Shown here: positions 36,480 through 44,375 of the stretch, in pieces | Position numbering within the stretch: the first letter of the stretch is position 1 | Layout of the letters: every line of letters begins with the position of its first letter | Assembly: GCA_965222835.1 (NCBI GenBank) | Contig: CBDCUQ010000004.1 | Span: forward strand, 62,001 to 126,000 | Length of the DNA stretch: 64,000 nucleotides | Direction: 5' to 3' | Origin: CBDCUQ01 sp965222835 | Lineage (GTDB): Bacteria > Pseudomonadota > Alphaproteobacteria > Rhizobiales > Hyphomicrobiaceae | The notes under the pieces: model-generated | Databases searched by the model: none | Seen by the model: the letters and a program-made list of their open reading frames with translations, nothing else | Told to the model about the DNA's origin: nothing | Made by a program: the position numbers and the translations under genes

Positions 36480-37217
36480 CTAGGTTCCTGTGTCTCTGAT
36501 CTGGTACAGTCGGTCGATCAGCTCGCAGGGCTCGAAGGGTTTGTTTAAAATGCCTGTGCTTCTGAAATCCCGGAATGTTTCGAGTGATCCTTCGAAATCG
36601 GGAGGGCAGGCGGTGATCATGACGGTCGGTACTGCCTTGCCTTGCGTTCGAAGCGAGGTGTAGACGTCGAGACCGTGGATGAGAGACGAGGACTTGAGGT
36701 CCAGGACCATCACATCGATATCCCGGTTGTCGCCGTTCTTTACGGCTGCGGCGGGGTCCGTGACATGAGCGCAGACTTTTCCTTTGCCTGAGATGTTCCT
36801 GGAGAGGGCCGAAGCGAATTCGGGATCATCCTCGGCAACGATCACGATTCCGGCCGTGTTGATCTCCTCAAGGCGGGCCATAATGGCATCGGGCTCGAAA
36901 GGTTTGGGAATGACACCGAGTGCGCCATTATCGACGGCCTGGCGCAGAAGCTCCTCGACGCTGTATCCGGTCATCATGAAGATTTTGGCGTCTGGGCGCA
37001 GGCGGCGAATTTCCAGGAAGCTTTCGACGCCGTTCATGCCGGGCATGACAACATCGATAAAGGCAACGTCAAAGTCGCTTTTGATGTAACAGTCGATGGC
37101 TTGTTGTGCACTGTAGGCGACCGACACCGTATGTCCTTCAAGTGTGAACAAGTCGGCAAGAGAGTCGGCGTGATCCTTATCGTCGTCGACCACGAGGATG
37201 CGTAGTGGAGACGTCAT
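36480..37217 (-). CDS. Tandem receiver protein (two receiver domains, no output domain)
   Basis: A 245-residue protein made of two receiver domains. The first (1-118) has VVDDDKD, Asp 55 in FIDVVMPGMNG and IPKPFEPD; the second (122-243) has AEDD, Asp 173 in VLDLKSS and LNKPFEPCE. Both keep acceptor Asp and switch Lys. There is no DNA-binding or enzyme domain, so it probably shuttles phosphate or controls another protein. The first domain is closely related to the single receiver at 41105-41473 (shared MPGMNGVE, NGALG, PKPFEPDA). It starts one base after the kinase stop codon, with GGAGGAG inside the kinase gene, so translation is coupled. Confidence 0.9.
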   Translation of the reverse strand: MTSPLRILVVDDDKDHADSLADLFTLEGHTVSVAYSAQQAIDCYIKSDFDVAFIDVVMPGMNGVESFLEIRRLRPDAKIFMMTGYSVEELLRQAVDNGALGVIPKPFEPDAIMARLEEINTAGIVIVAEDDPEFASALSRNISGKGKVCAHVTDPAAAVKNGDNRDIDVMVLDLKSSSLIHGLDVYTSLRTQGKAVPTVMITACPPDFEGSLETFRDFRSTGILNKPFEPCELIDRLYQIRDTGT

Positions 37218-37218
37218 A

Positions 37219-38460
37219 TCAGGCTCCTCCAGCCGCGGTTGAGGTGAGCGGGATTTTGGCCGTCATCGTTGTGCCTGCCCCTTCGGTGCTTTCGATTTCC
37301 AGGCTTCCGCCGTGGTTTTTCAGAATCTTTTCGATCGCAGGAATGCCGAGCCCGACGCCAAATGACTTGGTTGTGAATAGGGGCTCGCGAATCTTGCGAA
37401 GATTTTCGGGCGAGATGCCGGGACCGTTGTCCTCTACCGTGATTTCGGCGAATCCGTCCCGGCTTCGAGTTGATAGAGTGATGCGAGGATCCTCTGTCGT
37501 GATAGCGTTGGTGTCGCCCGCCTTGCCGACCATCGCCTCTGATGCGTTCGAAACGAGGTTGACGATCACGCGGCGCAACTGATCGGGATCGAAGGGCACC
37601 GGTGTGTCTTCGAGTCCGGCATTGATCGCGAATTGCACTGAGGGCGGTACGGTCTTAGATTCTTCGTCGACGGTCTTTGCGAGCCATTCATCCAGATCCG
37701 CGGTCTTCGCGGATACCGGCCGATTGCGCGTGAAGTCTAAGAGCTCGGAGATGATGCGGTCACAACGGGATATGCCTGATCCAATTCTCTGAAGCTGATT
37801 AGATACGTCCAACGGCTGTACATCCGCCTCGGCCTTTGAGATGGATTTGTTGAATTCTTGAATGCGCCGGCCGAGGACATAGGTGGCGGTTTTTACGGCG
37901 CCCAGCGGGTTGCGAATCTCGTGGGCGACGGTCGCCGTTAATTGACCGAGCTGGGCGAGTTGTCCGTTGCGTGCCGATTGAGACTTGAGCGACTTCGTCT
38001 CGGTTATGTCTATGCCGACATTGAAATAGGCGGTGACTTCACCGTCGTCGTCGAGCATCGCTGCCGATGTCTGGTGTAACCAGAACTCGGTACCGTCCTT
38101 GCGGCGGTTGGAGACCTCGCCCTGCCACGACCGTCCGGCTGCTACACAGTTGTGTAAGGCTCTCCAGAAATCCGAATCATGTTGCCCCGAATTCAAGATG
38201 TTGCACGTCTGGCCAATGAGGTCTGCGCGCTCGTATCCCGAGAGGCGGCAGAAGTTTTCATTCACTTCTATGATCGTTCCGTCCCGTGCGAATTCGCAGG
38301 CCGCGGCGCATTGATTGAGCGTGGCTCCATACAATTCTAACCGTTTCAAAGTTTCGCGGTTGGCTTCGGCCAGAATCAGGGCTGGCGATATTGCCTGTGC
38401 GGAAATATTAACTTGGGTGGGTAAGTCCACCAGCTTAAGACTATTTGTATTGTTCGTCAT
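37219..38460 (-). CDS. PAS-domain sensor histidine kinase (cytoplasmic)
   Basis: A 413-residue kinase without membrane segments. A PAS domain (about 45-155; GTIIEVNENFCRLSGYERADLIGQ, then a PAC-type GEVTAYFNVGIDITETK) is followed by HisKA with phospho-His 180 in TVAHEIRNPLGAVK. The HATPase domain has the N box NLVSNASEAM, G1 EDNGPGISP, an F box LFTTKSFGVGLGI and G2-like GLGIPAIEKI. AGGA precedes the ATG. It is the first gene of the left arm and is co-transcribed with the tandem receiver. The ligand or redox signal of the PAS domain is not evident; several Cys lie in it (51, 55, 71, 86, 105). Confidence 0.92.
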   Translation of the reverse strand: MTNNTNSLKLVDLPTQVNISAQAISPALILAEANRETLKRLELYGATLNQCAAACEFARDGTIIEVNENFCRLSGYERADLIGQTCNILNSGQHDSDFWRALHNCVAAGRSWQGEVSNRRKDGTEFWLHQTSAAMLDDDGEVTAYFNVGIDITETKSLKSQSARNGQLAQLGQLTATVAHEIRNPLGAVKTATYVLGRRIQEFNKSISKAEADVQPLDVSNQLQRIGSGISRCDRIISELLDFTRNRPVSAKTADLDEWLAKTVDEESKTVPPSVQFAINAGLEDTPVPFDPDQLRRVIVNLVSNASEAMVGKAGDTNAITTEDPRITLSTRSRDGFAEITVEDNGPGISPENLRKIREPLFTTKSFGVGLGIPAIEKILKNHGGSLEIESTEGAGTTMTAKIPLTSTAAGGA

Positions 38461-38867
38461 CGGGGCGTCCTGCGCAAAATCTACCAGACGGAATCTGAGA
38501 GCCGCATTATCCCGAAATTATCTCTCATATTTACTACGATGCTTGATGAGAGACGACTAAAAGTCTTTTGATTTTTTTTAGAGACAGGTAGGACTTATCC
38601 CATTTGCAAGCGGCTCGTTTGGGCTTCTATTCGCGGGACAGTTCCTTAGGTTTTGGTAACGAGTATTTTTGTTGAATTAATTGGGTGCGTCTATTTATCT
38701 GAGCAATCGGGAGCACTGTCGTTTCTAATGCGATAATGGACAACTCAATTGCGGACAACTGCCAAAGTGTCGATTATCCGTTCACCGGCTGTTAGGCCAT
38801 CTTGATTACTCTACGATGTTGAAAGCGTGCATGGGATTGGTGCGCGCGAATTACGAATGGTATTGCA
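38461..38867. promoter_or_regulatory. AT-rich divergent control region of the phosphorelay island
   Basis: This 407-bp gap separates two divergent operons and is clearly richer in A and T than its surroundings. GACTAAAAGTC followed by TTTTGATTTTTTTT lies at about 38555-38579. A direct repeat GGACAACT occurs at 38738-38745 and 38753-38760, exactly 15 bases apart, a possible operator. GAATTAATT sits near 38673. Promoters for both arms must lie here; I cannot place them exactly. No gene is convincing. Confidence 0.5.
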
Positions 38868-40589
38868 ATGACGGATCAACGTCCCGCCCGCATTCTCGTC
38901 ATCGATGACGAGGTCACGCAGCGTATCCTCGTAAAAGAGTATCTTGAGGAGGCGGGCTATGTGGTCCGCTTGTCGGACGACGGCAAGCGCGGTCTTAAGA
39001 TGGCCGCGGCGACTAGCCCGGATCTCATCATCCTCGACCTGATGCTGCCGTCGATCGATGGCTATTCGCTTTGCAAGGCCCTAAAGCAGGCAGAAGCGAC
39101 TGCGCATGTTCCGATCATTCTCATCACAGCTTCGCGTGAACCTGGCGTGATCGAGAAGGGACTTGCGGCGGGTGCGGATGACTTTGTAACCAAGCCGGTT
39201 GACTGGGCGTTTCTTGCGGATCGCGTGAATTTTGTGCTGGCTCGTGCGCAGCAGGCCGCGAACGCGGTGGGGCAAGCCGAAGCCTCACAGGCGACGGCTA
39301 AAGAACTTGCCGCGGTCGAAGCCGCATCAGCGGATGCGCTCGCCGAAGTCGAACGCGTAAAGGAAGACGCTGCCGCACAGCTCTCGGCGGCAGAGCAGCA
39401 ATATTCGGAGACTCTGCAGTCCTACGAAGCCAAGCTGCAGGAGCAGCAGTCTATTGTTGAGCAGGCCCAGGCCGAGCTGGCAACTGTGGCGACGCAGCAT
39501 GAAGCAGAAATGCGCGATATCGAGGCGCGGGCTGAAGAGGCTATTTCTGCTGTCAGACAAGAGGCGAGGCTAGAAGCCGAACAGTTGGCCGCCCGGTATG
39601 CGGATGAAATGTCAGCGCTTCAGGCCCAATCGGAAGCTTCATCGCAGGATGAAAATGATGCGGTTCGTACCAGCCTTGAGCAGGCCGAGGAGCGGCACAA
39701 GGCTGAGATTCATGCGCTGCAAGAAGAGCGTGAGCGGGAAATGGCCGAGCTCAGATCATCGTTCGAGTCGCGACTCCACTCTATAGAAGCCGACATGCAG
39801 GCTTTTCAGTCTGTCAGCCAGAACGACGTCGACGCCGATGTGTCGCAGGCTACGAACACATGCTGGGCGTTCACGCAGTCGGCCAGCATGGCAAACTTGG
39901 ATCAGTTGGCCGGGATTGCAGAACGGCTCAAGGTCGCGGCTGCTGCCGCAACATCAGAGAGTCAGGTGTCGCTCTTAAAGGACATCGAGAGCCATGTGAA
40001 CGCACTTGGCAGCTCGTTGGGCAAGTTGCGGCTGTTTGCCCAGGTCATGGGCGGCAGCATGGACTTCGAGGAGGCTCCCTGCGATCTTTCGCAGATCTTG
40101 GACGGCGCCGTGTCGTCTGTGAAGGAGCTTTCTGCGGCTCGCAAGGTATCCGTTGAAAAAACGGCGTGCGATGCGCCAATCGTTGCCAACGCCGACCCGT
40201 CTCGTCTCAACTATGCGATTGTCAGCCTTCTTGCCAATGCGATCCGGTTCACGCCTGCTGGCGGATCGGTGCGTGTTTCGATGGCGCCCGCGGAAGGCGG
40301 CGGTGCGCGCATTCAGATTTCGGACAATGGCGTCGGCATCGCACCGGCTCTGCTGGACAATCTTTGTTCCTGCCTTGGCCGGCCGGCATCCATGAAGGTC
40401 GAGAGTGGCAAGGGCGTTGGCTTCGGAATTCCCATTGCCAGTGCGCTGGTTCGCCAGCACGGCGGGTCGCTGGAAATTTCGAGTGCGCTGGGCCGTGGAA
40501 CTGATGTTTCGATCGTGCTGCCTAACGAGGCCAACACGGAAGGAACGTCCTCAACGGACAATGGATCAATGTCGAGGCGCGCATCGTAG
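38868..40589 (+). CDS. Receiver-coiled-coil-HATPase protein lacking a clear kinase histidine
   Basis: A 573-residue cytoplasmic protein. A receiver (1-125: VIDDEVTQ, Asp 57 in LDLMLPSIDG, TKPVDW) leads into a long Ala/Glu/Gln-rich coiled coil (about 130-320). The C-terminus is a HATPase (about 440-560: N box SLLANAIRFTPAGG, G1 SDNGVGIAP, G2 GKGVGFGIPIASALVRQHGG). Between them, the helix pair ending SSLGKLRLFAQVMGGSMDFEEA looks like a HisKA or ChpT-type dimerisation region, but no H-E/D-x-x-x-P motif is present; His in IESHVNAL is the only candidate. It may be a degenerate or regulatory kinase. It leads the right arm. Confidence 0.82.
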   Translation: MTDQRPARILVIDDEVTQRILVKEYLEEAGYVVRLSDDGKRGLKMAAATSPDLIILDLMLPSIDGYSLCKALKQAEATAHVPIILITASREPGVIEKGLAAGADDFVTKPVDWAFLADRVNFVLARAQQAANAVGQAEASQATAKELAAVEAASADALAEVERVKEDAAAQLSAAEQQYSETLQSYEAKLQEQQSIVEQAQAELATVATQHEAEMRDIEARAEEAISAVRQEARLEAEQLAARYADEMSALQAQSEASSQDENDAVRTSLEQAEERHKAEIHALQEEREREMAELRSSFESRLHSIEADMQAFQSVSQNDVDADVSQATNTCWAFTQSASMANLDQLAGIAERLKVAAAAATSESQVSLLKDIESHVNALGSSLGKLRLFAQVMGGSMDFEEAPCDLSQILDGAVSSVKELSAARKVSVEKTACDAPIVANADPSRLNYAIVSLLANAIRFTPAGGSVRVSMAPAEGGGARIQISDNGVGIAPALLDNLCSCLGRPASMKVESGKGVGFGIPIASALVRQHGGSLEISSALGRGTDVSIVLPNEANTEGTSSTDNGSMSRRAS

Positions 40590-40666
40590 AGTTGCGGCGG
40601 ATCGAGTTTCGCTTTTGAAGGCGTTCAAAAAAAGACGTCAGGTAGAGGTGGAGAAGGACAGGAAAC

Positions 40667-41083
40667 ATGGCTAGTCAGGCAGCAGCAGAGCTTCCCGACA
40701 CGGGAGATGCAGGGACGCTCAATCAGGACCTGCTTGCGCAGTACAAGCAGCGGCGGTCTGGATTGTTCGAGCGCTTGATCAACGCGTATCTCGAGGAAGC
40801 GCCCCAGTTTCTCAAGAAGATTCGCGATGGTGTGGCGTCGAATGAGTATGCAGAAGTCAAGCTCAACTCGCATGCTTTGAAGTCGTGCAGTTACAATCTT
40901 GGTGCGGTGCGTTTGTCGAAGATCTGCCAGAGCGTCGAAAACGCGGCTGTCGCTGAGGATCAAGCACAGATTGGTGAGCTGCTTGAAAAGATGGGGCCGG
41001 AATTTTTCGATGTCGAAGAGGCGCTCAAGACCGAACTTTTGATGGCCAAGCGCCGTGCCGAAGAGGCTGCCGCCAGCGCCTAA
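40667..41083 (+). CDS. Free Hpt phosphotransfer protein
   Basis: A 138-residue helical protein with an Hpt domain; the phospho-His is 69 in NSHALKSCSYNLGAVRLSKICQSVE. The helix before it (FERLINAYLEEAPQFLKKIRDGV) closely parallels the Hpt of the 34694-36406 protein (LIDCFLEEAPAKATALEAAL), and both have a Cys shortly after the His (LKSCSYNLG and LKSSCASVG). It would carry phosphate between the hybrid kinase receiver and another receiver. GGACAGGAAAC precedes the ATG. Neighbours upstream and downstream lie 77 and 21 bases away. Confidence 0.9.
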   Translation: MASQAAAELPDTGDAGTLNQDLLAQYKQRRSGLFERLINAYLEEAPQFLKKIRDGVASNEYAEVKLNSHALKSCSYNLGAVRLSKICQSVENAAVAEDQAQIGELLEKMGPEFFDVEEALKTELLMAKRRAEEAAASA

Positions 41084-41104
41084 ACTCCGAAAGGACGAGC
41101 TCAC

Positions 41105-41473
41105 ATGGAGACGTCAAAACACGTGTTGGTCCTCGACGATAATGTTGACGTTGCCCAAGGCGTCGCCGACATTCTAGATCTGTGCGGTTACCGAGTTACG
41201 ATGGCGCATGACGGTCCGAGCGCGATCGACGCATTCGACAACAAAGACATTGATCTTGGTATCTTTGACATCCGCATGCCCGGCATGAACGGGGTTGAGG
41301 CGTTCTTAGAGATTCGCAGCCGGCACCCCGGCGCCAATGTCATTTTGATGTCGGGCTATGCTGATGAGTCATTGATTGACAGCGCTCTTGAAAATGGCGC
41401 GCTCGGTCTTCTGCCGAAACCGTTCGAGCCGGACGCGCTGATCGCGCGCCTGGAGGAGCTCCACGCCGCCTAA
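41105..41473 (+). CDS. Single-domain response regulator
   Basis: A 122-residue stand-alone receiver (CheY/DivK-like in layout): VLDDNVD, Asp 55 in IFDIRMPGMNG, LMSGYADES and LLPKPFEPD with the switch Lys. It has no output domain. It is very similar to the first receiver of 36480-37217. AAAGGA precedes the ATG. Placed between the free Hpt and the hybrid kinase, it is the natural end-point or sink of the relay; a DivK-like partner-binding role is an inference. Confidence 0.92.
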   Translation: METSKHVLVLDDNVDVAQGVADILDLCGYRVTMAHDGPSAIDAFDNKDIDLGIFDIRMPGMNGVEAFLEIRSRHPGANVILMSGYADESLIDSALENGALGLLPKPFEPDALIARLEELHAA

Positions 41474-41512
41474 CCCCAGAACTTCGTCTATTAGCTTCGG
41501 GAGGGAAGCTGG

Positions 41513-43513
41513 ATGAGCGTACATCAGCCAGCAAAGAGAAGTGTTGCGGAAGCCGCGCCCCAGTCTGCTGCATCTGCCGATCATGTCGCTTGCGGCAACG
41601 GCCTTGAGTTCTCGCATGCCATTGAGCACGAGATTCTTGAGATTTCACGCAACAAGGATTTCTCACGACGGGTTCGGACGTCCGGCAATGAGGGGCGTGA
41701 CGGCCTCGTGACGGCGCTCAACCTGTTGCTGACCGAGATTGAGAACCGCGATACGCAGCTGCAAAAGCGGATGGATGAACTTGTCGATGCCCGCGACGAT
41801 GCGCAAACACAGAACCTGCTTCTGAGGCGTGTGAAGACCGAGTTGCAAGCACGTACGAAGCAATTGGATGAGGCTTGTTCGAAAGCGGCTGCGGCTAATG
41901 TGGCAAAATCCCAGTTCCTTGCCAATATGAGTCACGAGATCCGGACGCCGATGAACGGTATTCTGGGTATGGCCGAGCTCTTGGGCCGTACCAACCTTGA
42001 GGACCGTCAGCGGCAACTCGTCGGCACGATTGTGCAAAGCGGTCGCGCGCTTCTCACCATCATCAACGATATCCTCGACTTCTCGAAGATCGAGTCGGGC
42101 AAAATTGATCTGGTGTCGGCACCTTTCGATTTGAAGGCCTGCATTCGTGATGTTGTCGCTCTGCTCGGACCGGCCGCAGAACGCAAAGCGATTATGATTG
42201 AGCAGTCAATCGATCCCGCATTGCCGTCCTGGTACACGGGTGATGCGGGCCGTTTGCGGCAGATTATTACGAACATCATCGGCAATGCAGTGAAGTTCAC
42301 CGATAAGGGTTCAGTGACAGTCGATGTCAGCGGGTCCGTGAAGCACGGACATGCCGATCTGGTAATTGAGGTCAGGGATACTGGCATCGGTATTCCGCCG
42401 GAAAAGGTCAGCGCCGTATTCGAAAGCTTCAGCCAGGTCGACAATACGTCGACGCGCCGTCACGAAGGTACGGGGCTCGGTCTTGCCATCTGCCGTAAGC
42501 TGGCGCTGCGCATGGGCGGTGATATTACGGCTTCGAGTGTGTTCGGCGAGGGCTCGACCTTCACCTTCACCATCGGGCTCCCTGTTAGCGATGCGGGCGG
42601 CCAGGTGAGCGCAGAACCAGCAAAGCTTGACGGAACGCGTGTGCTTATCGTGCAGGACCGCGATATCTCCGAGTGCGGAAGCCGTACTGAGCTTACGGCT
42701 GCGGGCTGCCAGATCACTGTTGTTCGCAGTATGGCCGAAGCAATGACGGCTCTGGGCAGCGATCCTTCCGCTTGCTGCGATGTGTTCGTACTCGACGTGA
42801 ATTCGTGGAACGCCGAAGCTGATGAGAAGATTAAAGCGTTGCGCAAGGCAGGTCAGTGTAGCAAGGCGCTGCCGATCGTAGTGGTTGCTCTCGTCGGTGC
42901 ACCGGGCGACGGTGCCGCGGTGGCCGAAGCCGGTGTGCAAGGCTTCTTATCGGGAGAAGAAGCGCGCAAGGATCTCGAAAAGATCATTCGCGCCGTTCTG
43001 TCCGATGTCCGCGATGGGGTCGAGCGGCTGGTGACACGCCATACTCTGTCCGAGACGCAGGCAGAGCAACAAGAACCGGCGCAAGCAGGGGATGCAGCTG
43101 GTGCGCCGTCAGAGATTTCGAAGCGGGTGCTGCTGGTTGAGGACAGCATGGTCAACCAGGAGGTTGCGCGCGAGTTCCTTGAGGACATCGAATGCACGAT
43201 TTCGGTTGCCGGGAACGGGCAAGAGGCCGTCGACGCTGTGCAAGAGGCGGAGTTCGACGTCATCCTCATGGATTGTCAGATGCCGGTGATGGACGGCTTC
43301 GCGGCCACGAAAGCCATTCGTGAGTTGGAGGCGGCCGGCAAAATGAGGAAGACGCCAATTATCGCGCTTACGGCCAATGCGTTCTCATCGGATCGCGAAA
43401 AATGCCTGGCTACGGGCATGGATGACTTCTTGAGCAAACCGTTCATGCCGAATGAGTTCGAGGAGATCGTCTTGAAGTGGCTTACGAAGACGGCGCAGGC
43501 CAACGCGGCCTGA
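41513..43513 (+). CDS. Cytoplasmic hybrid sensor kinase (HAMP-like, HisKA, HATPase, degenerate receiver, receiver)
   Basis: A 666-residue BarA-like kinase without membrane segments. Residues 36-85 resemble a HAMP unit (EILEISRNKDFSRRV, then DGLVTALNLLLTEIENRD), followed by coiled coil. HisKA has His 141 in FLANMSHEIRTPMNGILGM; HATPase shows NIIGNAVKFTDKG, RDTGIGIPPEK and GTGLGLAICRKL. The first receiver-like domain (about 375-490) keeps an Asp (FVLDVN) but lacks the acidic pair and has Gly where the switch Lys should be (GFLSGEE). The last receiver (about 540-660) is intact: LVEDSMVNQ, LMDCQMPVMDG, LSKPF, close to the receiver of 34694-36406. GGGAGGGA precedes the ATG. Confidence 0.92.
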   Translation: MSVHQPAKRSVAEAAPQSAASADHVACGNGLEFSHAIEHEILEISRNKDFSRRVRTSGNEGRDGLVTALNLLLTEIENRDTQLQKRMDELVDARDDAQTQNLLLRRVKTELQARTKQLDEACSKAAAANVAKSQFLANMSHEIRTPMNGILGMAELLGRTNLEDRQRQLVGTIVQSGRALLTIINDILDFSKIESGKIDLVSAPFDLKACIRDVVALLGPAAERKAIMIEQSIDPALPSWYTGDAGRLRQIITNIIGNAVKFTDKGSVTVDVSGSVKHGHADLVIEVRDTGIGIPPEKVSAVFESFSQVDNTSTRRHEGTGLGLAICRKLALRMGGDITASSVFGEGSTFTFTIGLPVSDAGGQVSAEPAKLDGTRVLIVQDRDISECGSRTELTAAGCQITVVRSMAEAMTALGSDPSACCDVFVLDVNSWNAEADEKIKALRKAGQCSKALPIVVVALVGAPGDGAAVAEAGVQGFLSGEEARKDLEKIIRAVLSDVRDGVERLVTRHTLSETQAEQQEPAQAGDAAGAPSEISKRVLLVEDSMVNQEVAREFLEDIECTISVAGNGQEAVDAVQEAEFDVILMDCQMPVMDGFAATKAIRELEAAGKMRKTPIIALTANAFSSDREKCLATGMDDFLSKPFMPNEFEEIVLKWLTKTAQANAA

Positions 43514-43883
43514 GCTGTCGCGTCCCAACCGCTCGCCAGCCTTGCGTTACCTCTCTTCTGAGCATATCGAGCTCGCCACGCGTGGGTTTCTGGCCCGTTC
43601 GCAACGCCGCACGTCGAGGTGCGCCGGCTGGAACAGCTGTTGAAAACCAGTCTCGCCCGCCAAAATTCCTTAATGAACCGTTGACGCCCATAGAAAACCA
43701 TGTAATCCCATAGTCACCCGTCCGCACCGGGTAGGGATCCCGTGGTGTGGCGCCGGCCCGGAGAGAGGGCCCGGGTGCGCGCGACCACCACGGCCCCGCC
43801 GGTCGGTGAGCGGGTTCTTCGCTTGGTGATTGTGAGCGGGGTTCGGGAACGTTCGGCGTCAACGTGAGGTTCGAGAAGAGGGG
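43514..43883. promoter_or_regulatory. Promoter region of the dcw cluster
   Basis: This 370-bp gap leads into mraZ. It contains a TTGACG hexamer at 43681-43686 and, 16 bases on, TAATCC at 43703-43708, a plausible sigma-70 promoter. Overlapping it are four quads spaced exactly 10 bp that look like MraZ-binding repeats (listed separately). Nearer the gene, GTGAGCGGG is repeated at 43806-43814 and 43832-43840. GAGGGG lies just upstream of the mraZ ATG. I see no gene here. Confidence 0.55.
43687..43720 (-). promoter_or_regulatory. Candidate MraZ operator: four repeats with 10-bp spacing
   Basis: Read on the minus strand, quads lie at 43717-43720 (CGGG), 43707-43710 (TGGG), 43697-43700 (TGGT) and 43687-43690 (TGGG), a 10-bp period throughout. 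E. coli MraZ binds TGGGN repeats separated by five bases (also a 10-bp period) upstream of its own gene. Here the array overlaps the putative -35/-10 region, about 165-195 bases upstream of mraZ, fitting autorepression of the dcw operon. Confidence 0.5.
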
Positions 43884-44375
43884 ATGGACCGCTTTGTCTC
43901 GACATTTACAAACAAGATCGACGCTAAAGGCCGTGTCTCAATCCCGGCGCCGTTTCGCGCCGTCCTCGAGCGCGACGGTTATGCCGGGGGAATCTACTGC
44001 TACCCTTCGCTCGACGCTCCGGCGCTCGATGCTGGTGGCGAGCGGCTTGCGAAAAAAATCGACGGGCTTCTCGCGGGCTTGCCGGACTATTCGGATGAGC
44101 GGGACGAACTCTCTGTCGCGCTCTACGGCGATGTCCACGTGCTCTCGATCGACGGCGACGGTCGCATTGTCGTACCTCAAAGCTTACGCAACCACGCCGG
44201 TCTTCAAACCGAAGTCACTTTTGTCGGCCTTGGCGACAAGTTTCAAATGTGGTCCCCGGATCGTTTCGAAGACCGGCGACACGCAGCAAGAGAAAAAGTG
44301 CAAGAGCACAGAAAATTATTCGGCGCGGGGAGCAGCCGCCTGCAGCAGGGCGGCACCGAGGGCATGCGGGAATGA
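43884..44375 (+). CDS. mraZ: Transcriptional regulator MraZ
   Basis: A 163-residue AbrB-like protein that binds repeats upstream of the dcw cluster and controls it. Two SpoVT-AbrB-type repeats each carry a DxxxR motif: FTNKIDAKGRVSIPAPFR (about 8-25) and LSIDGDGRIVVPQSLR (about 88-103). The C-terminal ~20 residues are an added basic/Gln-rich tail. It starts at ATG after GAGGGG and ends with an ATGA overlap with rsmH. Confidence 0.96.
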   Translation: MDRFVSTFTNKIDAKGRVSIPAPFRAVLERDGYAGGIYCYPSLDAPALDAGGERLAKKIDGLLAGLPDYSDERDELSVALYGDVHVLSIDGDGRIVVPQSLRNHAGLQTEVTFVGLGDKFQMWSPDRFEDRRHAAREKVQEHRKLFGAGSSRLQQGGTEGMRE

